The translations under genes and the position numbers were made by a program. This document shows, in pieces, positions 1 through 8,905 of a stretch of DNA of 18,530 nt (positions are counted from its first letter, which is position 1; each line of letters opens with the position of its first letter). The notes under the pieces are model-generated. The model saw only the letters and a program-made list of their open reading frames with translations, was not told where the DNA came from and did no database searches. The DNA is from an uncultured Odoribacter sp. (GTDB taxonomy: Bacteria; Bacteroidota; Bacteroidia; Bacteroidales; Marinifilaceae): assembly GCA_900548135.1 (NCBI GenBank), contig URJC01000014.1, forward strand, positions 1 through 18,530. The letters run 5' to 3'.

Positions 1-2
1 CC

Positions 3-206
3 AAAGGAAGTATACGAGCCGGTAAATTGTATGAACACGAAGAGGAGATCAAGGAATTGCGTATGGAAGGGTTTTCTTTTCAAAAAATTGCCATGCGTTA
101 CAAAGTCTCTCCTGAAACAGTACGTCTGTTTTACTTACGTACTCTTCTGAAAAAGCCCAAAAAACTTCAGGAAGAAACACAACAACCAGAGGAATCTACT
201 TCGTAA
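3..206 (+). CDS. C-terminal fragment of a helix-turn-helix protein, resembling a serine recombinase DNA-binding tail
   Basis: Reading frame 3 is open from the window edge to a TAA stop at 204-206, giving 67 residues of a truncated protein. It starts with KGSIRAGK, followed by an acidic/basic helix and then an HTH-like stretch (EGFSFQKIAMRYKVSPETVR) and a charged tail rich in K, E and Q. The order 'KGS linker, charged helix, GxSxxxIAxxxxVSxxTVR' is typical of the C-terminal HTH domain of resolvase/invertase-type serine recombinases. Other small HTH proteins can look alike, and the catalytic part, if any, lies outside the window. The CDS is partial at its 5' end. A long inverted repeat begins 35 bases after the stop. 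The HTH reading is fairly secure; the recombinase assignment is inference. Confidence 0.6.
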   Translation, partial: KGSIRAGKLYEHEEEIKELRMEGFSFQKIAMRYKVSPETVRLFYLRTLLKKPKKLQEETQQPEESTS

Positions 207-241
207 TTTAATTCACTCTGAGTCACAACTACCCTAAGACC

Positions 242-281
242 GTCCGCCCAGGAATTTCTGTCTAGAAATTCCTGGGCAGAC
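242..281. repeat. 40-base near-perfect inverted repeat (hairpin) downstream of the HTH gene
   Basis: The arms GCCCAGGAATTTCT (246-259) and AGAAATTCCTGGGC (264-277) are exact reverse complements around a 4-base loop, GTCT. Beyond one C/A mismatch, GTC (242-244) pairs with GAC (279-281), so 17 of 18 positions pair. No T-run follows on either strand, so a classical intrinsic terminator is not shown. It could still end transcription of the HTH gene, or be a recombinase or regulator site. Confidence 0.75.
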
Positions 282-562
282 AGATACAGAAAAGTGACAA
301 TAAAAATCCAACTACACGGTCCGGTAAGCCAAATGCGTTATGAACAGACGACTTGCCACAGCACTCCTATGGTGCAGCTCAAAACAACCGGACTTGTCCG
401 TCATACCCTAGGTCAACAAACGACAGTTTTCCGATCTAATCAACATCACCGCTACGGATTCACGCCCCTTCATTTCTGAACTCACCCTTACCTGCCCAAC
501 AACCCAAAGTAGAAAAAAATAGTCAGAAATATAAACGTTTGAATAGTATTAGTCAATAAAAG
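282..562. other. Intergenic stretch without recognisable gene
   Basis: Between the inverted repeat and the end of the TolC gene I see no convincing coding sequence, RNA gene or repeat. A 61-codon open frame starts with GTG at 294 but has no recognisable protein features or ribosome binding site. The part from about 310 to 480 looks less AT-rich than the gaps around it, so it might be a decayed gene remnant or an unrecognised small RNA. Nothing in it supports a specific call. Confidence 0.5.
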
Positions 563-1984
563 TTATTCCGTAAGTCTGCCAGTCGCTTTCAGAAAATAGG
601 TTTCGCTCAAACGAAGTTCTGCACGGGCATCAATCCAGTCGCTCCAAGCTTTTTGCCATTGAGCCTGCGCTTCCATATAATTTGTAATTGTTTCTAAACC
701 CACCTCGTAACGGTTTTTACTCACCTGTAAATTTTCTTCTGCCTGGGATAATGACTTTCGAGTCAACTGGACACGTTTCATCGCATCTTCGGTATTATAA
801 CGGGCACGGGCCACTTCCAGATGCATCAATTGGGCAGTTTCTTCCTGCTTTAGGCGGGCCATTTCTTCCTCAGCTTTCATAGCTTTTACTTTATTACGTC
901 CCTCTCCCCAGTTATAAATAGGTACTTTCAAAGATACCATCGCTCCAAAAGAGGCTACTCCCTCAGATTCTCCATTCAAGGTAAGCCCATCCCCATAACC
1001 GTAAGTAGCAGCTAACCCCAACTGAGGCATAAAATCCGAACGGACAAGAGCAACCTCATTTTCTTTCATCTCTACTTGTTTCTCTAAAATATTATACTCC
1101 GGACGTCCCGTTATACCATCTTTGCCCTCCAATATACCTGGCAAAATACTTTCTTCAAGACTATCTCTCACCAATAGCTGACTATTCAATTCTATTCCGA
1201 TCACACGGCAAAGATTCATGGATGAAAGTGCCAAACCATTCGTTGCTTTACTGACCAATAACTCGGCCTCATTTTCTTTCACCTGAGCTTTCAACAGGTC
1301 GTTCGTGGAAGCCATTCCCGTTTGAACTGCATCTGCCACATTCCGAACCAACTCCTTCACCACTTCCAGATATTTTCCGGCCGCTTTTTCCTGTTCCAAC
1401 ACTCGCAGATATTGGCAATAAGCTTCATCTACCTCTGTCAAAACTTCCATCCGGTTATAAACAACATTCAACCCAGCCATCTCTCTACCAATAGAAGCCA
1501 TACGGAAAGCTGATCTCACTTTTCCTCCCATATAAAGAGGTTGCTCCAACATCATTCCGACAGTATATGCATTCCGAAGACCTAAAGACAAATTAATATC
1601 CGGCATAAAAGCATATTGGTTAAAAACAGGCAATCCATCAGTCCCAATCACAGGCTGTCCATTATTCAACTTGATACTGTTCAATGGTAATGCCTGACTG
1701 ATATCTTCCGCCTGATATACGGGCAAATAACCACCTTCTATTTTATAATCCATTTTCTTTTGCATATAGGTATATAAACCCGTTGCAGAAATTTTGGGTA
1801 AAAAATTGGCCCGGTAAGCCCTCTTCTCAAAACTTGCCTTCGCCTCCTGTTGAGTTGCAGATTGCAACTTTTTACTATTCTCAATGGCCATCCTACGGCA
1901 TTTCTGTATATCAAGTTCAACTACCTGCGCCTGTAATAGCATAACTGATAAAAGAAATATTATAGATAAAACGACGTATCTCAT
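563..1984 (-). CDS. TolC-family outer membrane efflux protein of the RND system
   Basis: A 473-residue protein with an N-terminal signal peptide (hydrophobic residues about 3-17, cleavage near LLQAQ). The mature protein opens with a typical TolC start, LDIQKCRRMAIENSKKLQ. It has the two-fold layout of outer membrane factors, with long alpha-helical stretches (about 185-265 and 385-460) alternating with beta-strand segments containing LYMGGKVRSAF and KVPIYNWGEGRNKV. Such proteins trimerise into a channel-tunnel that carries substrate from the periplasm across the outer membrane. The gene is last in the adaptor-pump-channel series, 104 bases after the RND pump gene, and so is very probably its exit duct. 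It is a paralogue of the TolC-like protein at 9949-11394. I saw no clear terminator hairpin after its stop. The substrate cannot be told from sequence. Confidence 0.93.
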   Translation of the reverse strand: MRYVVLSIIFLLSVMLLQAQVVELDIQKCRRMAIENSKKLQSATQQEAKASFEKRAYRANFLPKISATGLYTYMQKKMDYKIEGGYLPVYQAEDISQALPLNSIKLNNGQPVIGTDGLPVFNQYAFMPDINLSLGLRNAYTVGMMLEQPLYMGGKVRSAFRMASIGREMAGLNVVYNRMEVLTEVDEAYCQYLRVLEQEKAAGKYLEVVKELVRNVADAVQTGMASTNDLLKAQVKENEAELLVSKATNGLALSSMNLCRVIGIELNSQLLVRDSLEESILPGILEGKDGITGRPEYNILEKQVEMKENEVALVRSDFMPQLGLAATYGYGDGLTLNGESEGVASFGAMVSLKVPIYNWGEGRNKVKAMKAEEEMARLKQEETAQLMHLEVARARYNTEDAMKRVQLTRKSLSQAEENLQVSKNRYEVGLETITNYMEAQAQWQKAWSDWIDARAELRLSETYFLKATGRLTE

Positions 1985-2088
1985 AACCCGATTCTATTTT
2001 TGATTTATGACTCAGATTTCCGATGAACAAGTTATTAAACGCTTAATAATTACTCAACCTAAAATTTACACACCAATTTAATATTCAA

Positions 2089-5000
2089 CTATTTTCCCCT
2101 TTTCTCTAAAGGAAAAAACAAAGCATATAACACCGGAATAAATACCAATGTGATTACAGTCCCGACTAATAATCCCCCCATAATGGTCACAGCCAACGAA
2201 CCAAACAAATCATCGTTCAGTAAAGGGACCATCCCCAGAATCGTTGTCAAAGAAGCCATCATCACCGGACGAAATCTCGAAGAGGACGAATCCAATAGGG
2301 CTTGTAAACGATCTTTACCGGAAGCAATCTGTAAAGTAATTTCATCCAGCAACACTACTCCATTTTTAATCATCATCCCAATTAATCCCAAAGCACCAAC
2401 TATAGCCACAAATCCAAAATCTTTACCACTAATCAACATACCAAAAACAATTCCAATGGCTGCCAATGGAAGACAAAGGAAAATAATGGCCGGTTTCCTG
2501 AAATCTTTGAACAGAGCAATCAGAATAACAATCATCAGGACAAGCGCCCAAGGCACGTTCTTAAATAAATATTGCATGGCTTCGCTGCTTGCTTTATGCT
2601 CTCCCAGCCATTGTTTGGTATATCCCTCAGGCAATGCAATCGTATCGATCAAAGGTATCAGACGTTGACGGACACTTTCAGCCGTATTACCAATTACATT
2701 ATTACAGCGTGCTTTTATTGCCCGTTGCCCATTATAACGCCACACCACAGGATCTTCCCACTGGACTTTTACTCCCCGGGTAGCCTGAGTTAAAGGAGTC
2801 GATCCCACAGCTTCAGATAAAAGATCTTCTTTTTTCACAGTCCCCAGCAATAAGCCTTTCACTGTTTCAGTATTCAAACCAGTTAAAGAAGGCAATACAC
2901 TCCAGACAGGAATATTTTCCAGCACATTTAATTCCTGCCCTTTACTGTCCACACTCTTAATATAAATTGGCATTGCTGTAGTCCCTTCATAATAAGATCC
3001 TACAGGTAAACCATCGGTTGCCGACAACAAAGATACCCCCACATCGGAACGGGATAACCCTGCTTGTCTGGCTATGGGCTGATAATAGTCCACCATCAAT
3101 ACCGGCATTTCAGGTTCCCAATCATTAGTAACCAGATTAGCCGTCGGTTCATCTTCCATAATTTGCTGAGCCTTAGCAGCTAAATCTTTCAATACTGCAG
3201 GATCAGGACCACAAAACATCAGTTCTACCGGGAAATCTTCATACATGAGATTATAACGCTTAATACGCACATAGGCATCCGGATAATGATCAATCAAATA
3301 CTGTTGCAATTCAGGAATCGACGTTTTCAAAGCTTCAGCATCCTTATAATCAACAATCAACTCACCATAAGACATAGCTGGCAATGCTATTGAACGCACC
3401 AAATTATAACGCGAAGGAGTACCGCCAAAACTGGAAGTCACGTGTACTATATCCGGACGTGACAACAAATAGGCTTCTATATCTGCAATATCATGTTTAA
3501 CAGTTTCCAATGTCACACCCTCCGGCATCTTGTATTCGATATAAAGCTGCGAATAGCTCAAATCAGGAAAGAAACCTTGCGGGATATAACGAAAGCACCA
3601 GGCACTCAAGCCTAACAATACAATAACAATACCCACAGCCAACTTCTTATGAAATAACATATAAGTCAAAAAGCTCCGGAATAACTGGTACATCCGGCTG
3701 CCATACACCTCAGATTCACTCATATGTTCATTTTTTACCTTCAACGAACGATCAGCATGCATAGGTATCTGTGTCAGTGCCAATACCCAACTCAACAATA
3801 AGGAAACAGCCAAAACAATAAACAAGTCACGAACATATTCCCCTACTGTATCAGGAGACATAAAAATCGGGAAAAAGGCCAAAATAGCGATCAGAGTAGC
3901 ACCCAACAAAGGCATAGCAGTTTTCTTACCTATATTTGTCAAGGCTGCAGGTTTAGGAATACCGCGTTTCAAATCAACCAATATCCCATCTACAATCACA
4001 ATTGCGTTATCCACCAACATCCCCATGGCAACAATTAAAGCTGCCAAAGACACCCGCTGCAAAGTACCATCCAACAAATACAATATCACAAAAGATCCTA
4101 AAACAATAATCACCAGCCCACTGCCAATAATCACTCCACTACGAAATCCCATAGTCAGCATCAATACTAAAATGACTACCAATACAGATTCAACAAGATT
4201 AATCATAAAAGTATTTATCGCTTCACGCACCCGGTCAGGCTGGAAAAATACTTTTTCAAAATCAATCCCTACCGGAATACGAGAAGATTTCAGCTGAGCC
4301 AAACGGGCATCCACTTTTTCGCCTAAAGTCACAATATTTCCACCTTTTTCCATAGAAATGGAAATCCCTAATGCCCGGGCACTATCATACCTCATTTCAT
4401 TACGCGAAGGTTCCTGGTATCCACGGGACACAGAAGCAACATCTCTTAACCGCAACTGATCATTTTCATGTCCTTGAATCAATAAATTCTCAATATCACC
4501 AATGGATTCATAACTATCGTCCACTCCTACCCGTAACCGTTTATTTCCAGATTTGAAATACCCCGAATAGACCGTCTTATTCTGGCTATTCAGGGTAGAC
4601 AAAATTTCAGCCGGATGCGCCCCCAGATTTGCCATTTTGTCCTGAATAATGTCAATGTTAATACAAGGCTTCCGGTCTCCGTATAAATCTACCCGCCGCA
4701 CTCCGGGAATATCCTGCAACTCTCTTTTGACGAGATTTGCATATTCCACCATTTCTTCATCCGGAATGCCATCAGTCGTCATAGCATAAAACATCCCATA
4801 TACATCTCCAAAATCATCCTTTACCACAGGAGTAACACAACCCGCAGGCAATTGTGAAGACGCATTCGTTACCCGACGACGTAAAATATCCCATTTTTGT
4901 TCCAATTCATCAGGAGGAACTGTCGTTTCCAGTTCTACTGTAATAATAGAAAGATCAGCCATTGATTTAGATTCCACACTGGCAATATCTCCCATTGCCC

Positions 5001-5214
5001 GGATCTCTTTCTCCAATATATCTGTAATTTCCAGCTCTACTTTATGAGCAGAAGCCCCCGGATACACTGTAACTACCAAAGCTTGCTTCACTTTTATTTC
5101 GGGATCCTCAAGTTTACTCATAGAAACAAAGGAAAAAATCCCGCCCACCACTAACACCAGTATTAAAAACTTTACCAGTGCCCGGTTATTCAACGCATAT
5201 TCAGACAAATTCAT
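2089..5214 (-). CDS. RND-family efflux pump, inner membrane subunit (AcrB/HAE1-like)
   Basis: At 1041 residues it has the usual length of RND exporters. One membrane helix lies at about 13-31, a first large periplasmic loop runs to about 335, then a helix bundle, a second periplasmic loop (about 555-865) and the final helix bundle. The helix-4 motif GMLVDNAIVIVD puts an aspartate at 402, the proton-relay position equivalent to AcrB D407, with Asn at 403 in place of the second Asp. A lysine at 950 (MIKNGVVLLDE) corresponds to AcrB K940. These pumps use the proton gradient to export drugs, bile salts or other amphiphiles from the periplasm. No heavy-metal (CzcA) signature stands out, so multidrug or hydrophobic substrates are likelier. 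It lies between its adaptor and channel genes, with gaps of 116 and 104 bases. The substrate is unknown. Confidence 0.95.
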   Translation of the reverse strand: MNLSEYALNNRALVKFLILVLVVGGIFSFVSMSKLEDPEIKVKQALVVTVYPGASAHKVELEITDILEKEIRAMGDIASVESKSMADLSIITVELETTVPPDELEQKWDILRRRVTNASSQLPAGCVTPVVKDDFGDVYGMFYAMTTDGIPDEEMVEYANLVKRELQDIPGVRRVDLYGDRKPCINIDIIQDKMANLGAHPAEILSTLNSQNKTVYSGYFKSGNKRLRVGVDDSYESIGDIENLLIQGHENDQLRLRDVASVSRGYQEPSRNEMRYDSARALGISISMEKGGNIVTLGEKVDARLAQLKSSRIPVGIDFEKVFFQPDRVREAINTFMINLVESVLVVILVLMLTMGFRSGVIIGSGLVIIVLGSFVILYLLDGTLQRVSLAALIVAMGMLVDNAIVIVDGILVDLKRGIPKPAALTNIGKKTAMPLLGATLIAILAFFPIFMSPDTVGEYVRDLFIVLAVSLLLSWVLALTQIPMHADRSLKVKNEHMSESEVYGSRMYQLFRSFLTYMLFHKKLAVGIVIVLLGLSAWCFRYIPQGFFPDLSYSQLYIEYKMPEGVTLETVKHDIADIEAYLLSRPDIVHVTSSFGGTPSRYNLVRSIALPAMSYGELIVDYKDAEALKTSIPELQQYLIDHYPDAYVRIKRYNLMYEDFPVELMFCGPDPAVLKDLAAKAQQIMEDEPTANLVTNDWEPEMPVLMVDYYQPIARQAGLSRSDVGVSLLSATDGLPVGSYYEGTTAMPIYIKSVDSKGQELNVLENIPVWSVLPSLTGLNTETVKGLLLGTVKKEDLLSEAVGSTPLTQATRGVKVQWEDPVVWRYNGQRAIKARCNNVIGNTAESVRQRLIPLIDTIALPEGYTKQWLGEHKASSEAMQYLFKNVPWALVLMIVILIALFKDFRKPAIIFLCLPLAAIGIVFGMLISGKDFGFVAIVGALGLIGMMIKNGVVLLDEITLQIASGKDRLQALLDSSSSRFRPVMMASLTTILGMVPLLNDDLFGSLAVTIMGGLLVGTVITLVFIPVLYALFFPLEKRGK

Positions 5215-5330
5215 TATTTCAAATTTTAACCACGCTTTACAAATTACAGGTAAATCTCAGACCAGATTCCAAAATTTTAAATCACGATAAACAACCAGTA
5301 ATAAATGATTTTCAGTCGTCCTATTATTTT

Positions 5331-6395
5331 TTACAACAATCCACCAATATTTGTCGCCGGCACCGGTTTCAACAATTCAACTTTCATTCCTTCTTTCAAT
5401 TTATGTACACCAGCAGTCACAACCATCTCACCTTCGTCTAAACCTTTATCGATCACCACTTTCCCATTTTTCAATATCTGCCGGATCTGAACATTGCGGC
5501 GTTCAACGCTCTTTGTTTCTGGTCGATATATCCAGACCGCTGAATTTCCCTTTTCTTCAAATATGGCTTCCAGAGGTACCTCCATCAAAGATGTTCCATC
5601 TACACCATAATCAATAACCACATTCACACTCATTCCGGCAGCTAATGCAACCCGGGTATCCGGCTTTAAACGTAACCTCACCCGGTAAAGCTGGTTTAAA
5701 TTTGCTTTTTTTGCAATATCAATCAATTCCAATGGGAATGTCTCACCTGGAAAAACATCCGCCACACAGGAAAATTTCCGGAATAAATTCTGACGCACAT
5801 AATCAACAGAAGGGATATCGATTTCTACCTCAAAATAATTCGTATTGATCATGGAAATAACAGGTATCCCCGCAGCTACGGTCTCATTGGCATCAAAATA
5901 CTTTTTTTGTATATAACCATCAAAGGGAGCCAGTAAACGGGTATCCCTGAGAGCATTCGTATGCGCAGCATATTTGGCTGAAATTTGCTGCAAACCGGAA
6001 ACCGCTTTGTCATAGTCATTTACGGGTACACTTTTCCGGTTATATAATTCAATTACCCGTTCGGCCTCAGCTTTTATTTGATTATATTCAGCTTCTGTTG
6101 CTTTCAACTGAATTTCATAATCCCGGGGATCAATCTCCGCCAACACCGTTCCTTTACGTACAAAACGACCTATTTCTGCCGGCATCCGGAGAATAGGTCC
6201 TGCTACCCGAAAAGCTAAATCAACATCCGCAGCCGCCTTAATACGTCCTGGATAGGTGATTTGCAACTCCCCCTGATGAGAACGAACCACTTCAGCTTTT
6301 ACTATCATAACTTGTTTGCCGGTTGATTCCGAAGAACGACAAGCCGAGAAAAACAGAGCTATTCCCATTAAACATAGAAAATAATGATTAACCAT
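5331..6395 (-). CDS. RND efflux periplasmic adaptor (membrane fusion) lipoprotein
   Basis: A 354-residue adaptor that links an inner membrane RND pump to a TolC channel. The N-terminus is a lipoprotein signal with the lipobox FSAC, giving lipidated Cys19. The order then follows AcrA/MexA: a first lipoyl half (GRIKAAADVDLAFRVAG, GTVLAEIDPRDYE), a short alpha hairpin (about 80-125), a second lipoyl half (LLAPFDGYIQKKYFDANETV), a beta-barrel and a C-terminal membrane-proximal domain ending VVTAGVHKLKEGMKV. The hairpin is short, as in many Bacteroidota adaptors. It is the first gene of the RND trio, 84 bases after the ABC-2 permease, and AGGTGG lies just ahead of the ATG. A palindrome and an operator-like motif sit in that gap, so the trio may have its own promoter or be read through from the ABC-2 genes. 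Confidence 0.93.
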   Translation of the reverse strand: MVNHYFLCLMGIALFFSACRSSESTGKQVMIVKAEVVRSHQGELQITYPGRIKAAADVDLAFRVAGPILRMPAEIGRFVRKGTVLAEIDPRDYEIQLKATEAEYNQIKAEAERVIELYNRKSVPVNDYDKAVSGLQQISAKYAAHTNALRDTRLLAPFDGYIQKKYFDANETVAAGIPVISMINTNYFEVEIDIPSVDYVRQNLFRKFSCVADVFPGETFPLELIDIAKKANLNQLYRVRLRLKPDTRVALAAGMSVNVVIDYGVDGTSLMEVPLEAIFEEKGNSAVWIYRPETKSVERRNVQIRQILKNGKVVIDKGLDEGEMVVTAGVHKLKEGMKVELLKPVPATNIGGLL

Positions 6396-6416
6396 AGCAC
6401 CACCTGATTAAATGTA

Positions 6417-6444
6417 AATTTAAATCTTTAAATTACCGAATAAT
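6417..6444 (-). promoter_or_regulatory. Candidate regulatory site ahead of the RND adaptor
   Basis: AATTTAAATCTTTAAATT (6417-6434) has perfect 8-base arms around two bases. It touches ATTACCGAATAAT (6432-6444), whose core TACCGAA is shared with the 18-base repeat found in front of tetR and the first TolC gene. The position, 22-49 bases ahead of the adaptor ATG, suits an operator. The DNA here is very AT-rich, so chance palindromes are possible, and I see no consensus -7 box nearby. Confidence 0.35.
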
Positions 6445-6479
6445 ATTTGATTCCGTCTAAATAAATAATTTGAAACTCC

Positions 6480-7646
6480 TTATGCCTTATTATTCATCAT
6501 TTTATTTATTTCATTCTGATACAATAAACATGCCAAAATAAAGTACATACCTGCTAAAATCCAAAGGCTTATGTATTCTGGGAGAACCTCATGAAGGGTA
6601 GCCCCCATATTATTTATCTTTACATACCCGTCAATGCCATGAGTCGATGGAAAAATCTTGGAAAAAGCAATCCAGTAACTTGCAATCCCTTCCCTAGGCC
6701 ATGAGATACCCGAAATAAACATCAACGGAACGGAGGTAAATACAAACAATAAAAACGGTTGTTCCCTTTCTTTACTCAAGAAAGAACCTGCAATTGCAAA
6801 AAAACAACAAGCCAATAAAAAAGGAAACAGAAATAACATTAACTCCAACTTCGGAGCAATCTGAGTCAAATTAAATATCCGGGGTACAATAAAAAGCACC
6901 CAGAATGCCATCACAAAATAAATGGGCATATACAGGCAAGCTTTCCCGACAACAACACACCAAGCCCGTCGATAGGACCTGTTCATAGGCACCATACGGT
7001 GATAACGGCTACGATCCCGCGCTGTTCCTGCAAGAGTTCCTACCCCCAGCAATAAAGATTGTTGAATAACCAGAATCAAAACAGCCGGCATAATAAATGA
7101 AGCAAAACCACTTTGCGGATTAAACAACTTCACTTCGGTCACTTTTACCGGCGAAGCTGTGATCTCTTGTTGTTTTCGGGAGGCATAATCCATTCTTTCC
7201 ACCTGTATCTGTTTCCCCATTTGAATAGAAACATCACTGGCAGCCTGAACCAAAGCCTTATAATTCAATAAAGCTCCCATATTACAAAACAAAGCCACAT
7301 GTGCCTGTTCCCCTTTTTGAATATCCTTACTAAAATCTTCCGGAATGTCTAAAATACCATAAATATTCTTTTCATACATCAGTACCCTGGCTTCCTCCAA
7401 ATTGCTGCAATGCGCTACAATATCGACACCAGGAGTGGCTCCCCACATCCGTAAAAATTCACGGCTCAAGAAGGACTGCGAATGATCAATCACAGCAACA
7501 GGCACTTCCCTGACTACCTCACCACTATATATATAAGTATAGATAACAGGATAACCCAAACACAGAAAAACAAAAAAAGTAATCACCGCATGATCGCGGA
7601 ACACCGTATAAAATTCTCTCCGAAATATATAATATATATCTTTCAT
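6480..7646 (-). CDS. ABC-2 type transporter permease (second of pair)
   Basis: The 388-residue integral membrane protein begins with a cytoplasmic helix and one membrane helix (about 20-40). A periplasmic domain of some 140 residues follows, starting VPVAVIDHSQSFLSREF and containing YGILDIPEDFSKDIQKGE. Five further membrane segments fill about 181-376. This is the layout of ABC-2 permeases such as YbhS/YbhR and YhhJ, which work with an HlyD-type adaptor and an ATPase in drug or small-molecule export. I chose the ATG at 7646 because homologues start just before the first helix and AGAAAG lies close upstream. An in-frame ATG at 7694 would add 16 residues. No Walker A or B motif is present. It is probably a heterodimer partner of the permease 77 bases upstream. 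Confidence 0.88.
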   Translation of the reverse strand: MKDIYYIFRREFYTVFRDHAVITFFVFLCLGYPVIYTYIYSGEVVREVPVAVIDHSQSFLSREFLRMWGATPGVDIVAHCSNLEEARVLMYEKNIYGILDIPEDFSKDIQKGEQAHVALFCNMGALLNYKALVQAASDVSIQMGKQIQVERMDYASRKQQEITASPVKVTEVKLFNPQSGFASFIMPAVLILVIQQSLLLGVGTLAGTARDRSRYHRMVPMNRSYRRAWCVVVGKACLYMPIYFVMAFWVLFIVPRIFNLTQIAPKLELMLFLFPFLLACCFFAIAGSFLSKEREQPFLLFVFTSVPLMFISGISWPREGIASYWIAFSKIFPSTHGIDGYVKINNMGATLHEVLPEYISLWILAGMYFILACLLYQNEINKMMNNKA

Positions 7647-7723
7647 CTTTCTATGTTTTCCTGTTTTAATTGTACAAGTCAGCTTTCCTTCCATTCAAAA
7701 CGTAAACTTAAATTTATAAATAC

Positions 7724-8893
7724 CTATGGCAAATAGCGGTTTTCTTTTAAATCCAACTTCAATTTAGGCAAAGTCAGCAAGGGTAGGAAAACAAACAATA
7801 TCAAAGCCAGATAAGGTTGCCAGGAATACCCCATCGGAATTCCATTCAAAGCCTGATCAACATACAACAAATAATAATGACGGACAGGAAATAAATTACA
7901 AACAATCTGAATCAATTGCGGCATAGAAGCCGCAGGAAAAGTAAAACCACTGATCGAAAATGATAATACACCCCACAAAGCACAAATACTTAGTGCAATC
8001 CGGCTCCTACTGGCCAATCCTGTTACAAACAATGCAAATCCCTGAGCCGACAATACTAGTAATGCCATCGCTAAAAACATCGGAAAAAATCCACTATTAA
8101 GCGGGAAATGCATATATCCGTATAAAATAGAAAGATATAACAACCCTGTCACCCAAAAAATTAAAGTCTGTGGTAATAATTTTCCCAACAAAGCCACAAC
8201 AATAGATCCATTTGCCAACTGTAACCACTGATCTGCTATTTTTTCTTTAGTCTCCTGACTAATACTGTAAGAAGTAGTGAACATGGCGAACATAAATACA
8301 AAAGCTGGCATCAAAACACTAGACAAATAAATAGCATAGCTAATCCAGGGATTATTCAAAGGATGAACATCAACAGTGACAGGCATTAATTTGGCTTGTA
8401 ATTGAGGTCCGTTCTCCCCTTCGGCTAACAAAAGAGCCTGCTGTACGGCCCCATTTGCCAGCACAGCTTGCAAACGCATATCTTTATAAGCTAATGAACT
8501 GGGTAAAAGATATGTCTCATTGGTATAAAAAGAAATCACCGGTTCCCTACCTGTGGTCACTTCCTGCCGGAAATCTGCCGGAATGTGAAATATCCCGTAT
8601 ATCTCTCCTTTTTGCATAGCTTTCCGAGCCTCGGTAAAACTGGCAGTCCGTAGGATTACATCCGTTTGAGGTATGGCTTCCAACGAAAGATACAATTGCC
8701 GTGAGAGAGCTGTATTATCCTCATCAACAACAGCAATCGGCAACTTCATCGGTAATCCTTGTTTCAGTAAATCTGCAAAAAAGAAAAAGCAAAAAACCGG
8801 AGCGAAAACCATCATAAACCAATAGATACGATGGGACGCCAAACGCCGGAACTCCCGCTTCATCAATACCGATAACATACCTGAAACACCCAT
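7724..8893 (-). CDS. ABC-2 type transporter permease (first of pair)
   Basis: The 389-residue membrane protein shares its architecture with the permease that follows: an amphipathic start (MKREFRRLASHRIYW), a first membrane helix at about 24-41, and a periplasmic domain with LPIAVVDEDNTALSRQLY and YGIFHIPADFRQEV. A cluster of five or six membrane helices then runs from about 185 to the C-terminus. These features mark the ABC-2 permease family, whose members form the membrane channel of ATP-driven exporters. It starts 12 bases after the stop of the HlyD-like adaptor gene, so the two are almost certainly cotranscribed. In-frame ATGs at codons 6 and 11 are alternative starts. There is no nucleotide-binding domain in the protein or in any neighbour. 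The substrate is unknown. Confidence 0.9.
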   Translation of the reverse strand: MGVSGMLSVLMKREFRRLASHRIYWFMMVFAPVFCFFFFADLLKQGLPMKLPIAVVDEDNTALSRQLYLSLEAIPQTDVILRTASFTEARKAMQKGEIYGIFHIPADFRQEVTTGREPVISFYTNETYLLPSSLAYKDMRLQAVLANGAVQQALLLAEGENGPQLQAKLMPVTVDVHPLNNPWISYAIYLSSVLMPAFVFMFAMFTTSYSISQETKEKIADQWLQLANGSIVVALLGKLLPQTLIFWVTGLLYLSILYGYMHFPLNSGFFPMFLAMALLVLSAQGFALFVTGLASRSRIALSICALWGVLSFSISGFTFPAASMPQLIQIVCNLFPVRHYYLLYVDQALNGIPMGYSWQPYLALILFVFLPLLTLPKLKLDLKENRYLP

Positions 8894-8905
8894 AAAATCT
8901 TTTCT

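Noticed and set aside
294..479. 61-codon open frame on the plus strand
   Set aside because: GTG start without ribosome binding site, no recognisable domain or helix pattern, and rich in His/Gln/Thr in a way typical of chance frames.
2150..2668. 172-codon open frame opposite the RND pump gene
   Set aside because: It lies wholly antisense to a well-conserved RND gene, and its composition is explained by the codons of that gene. It has no recognisable family features.
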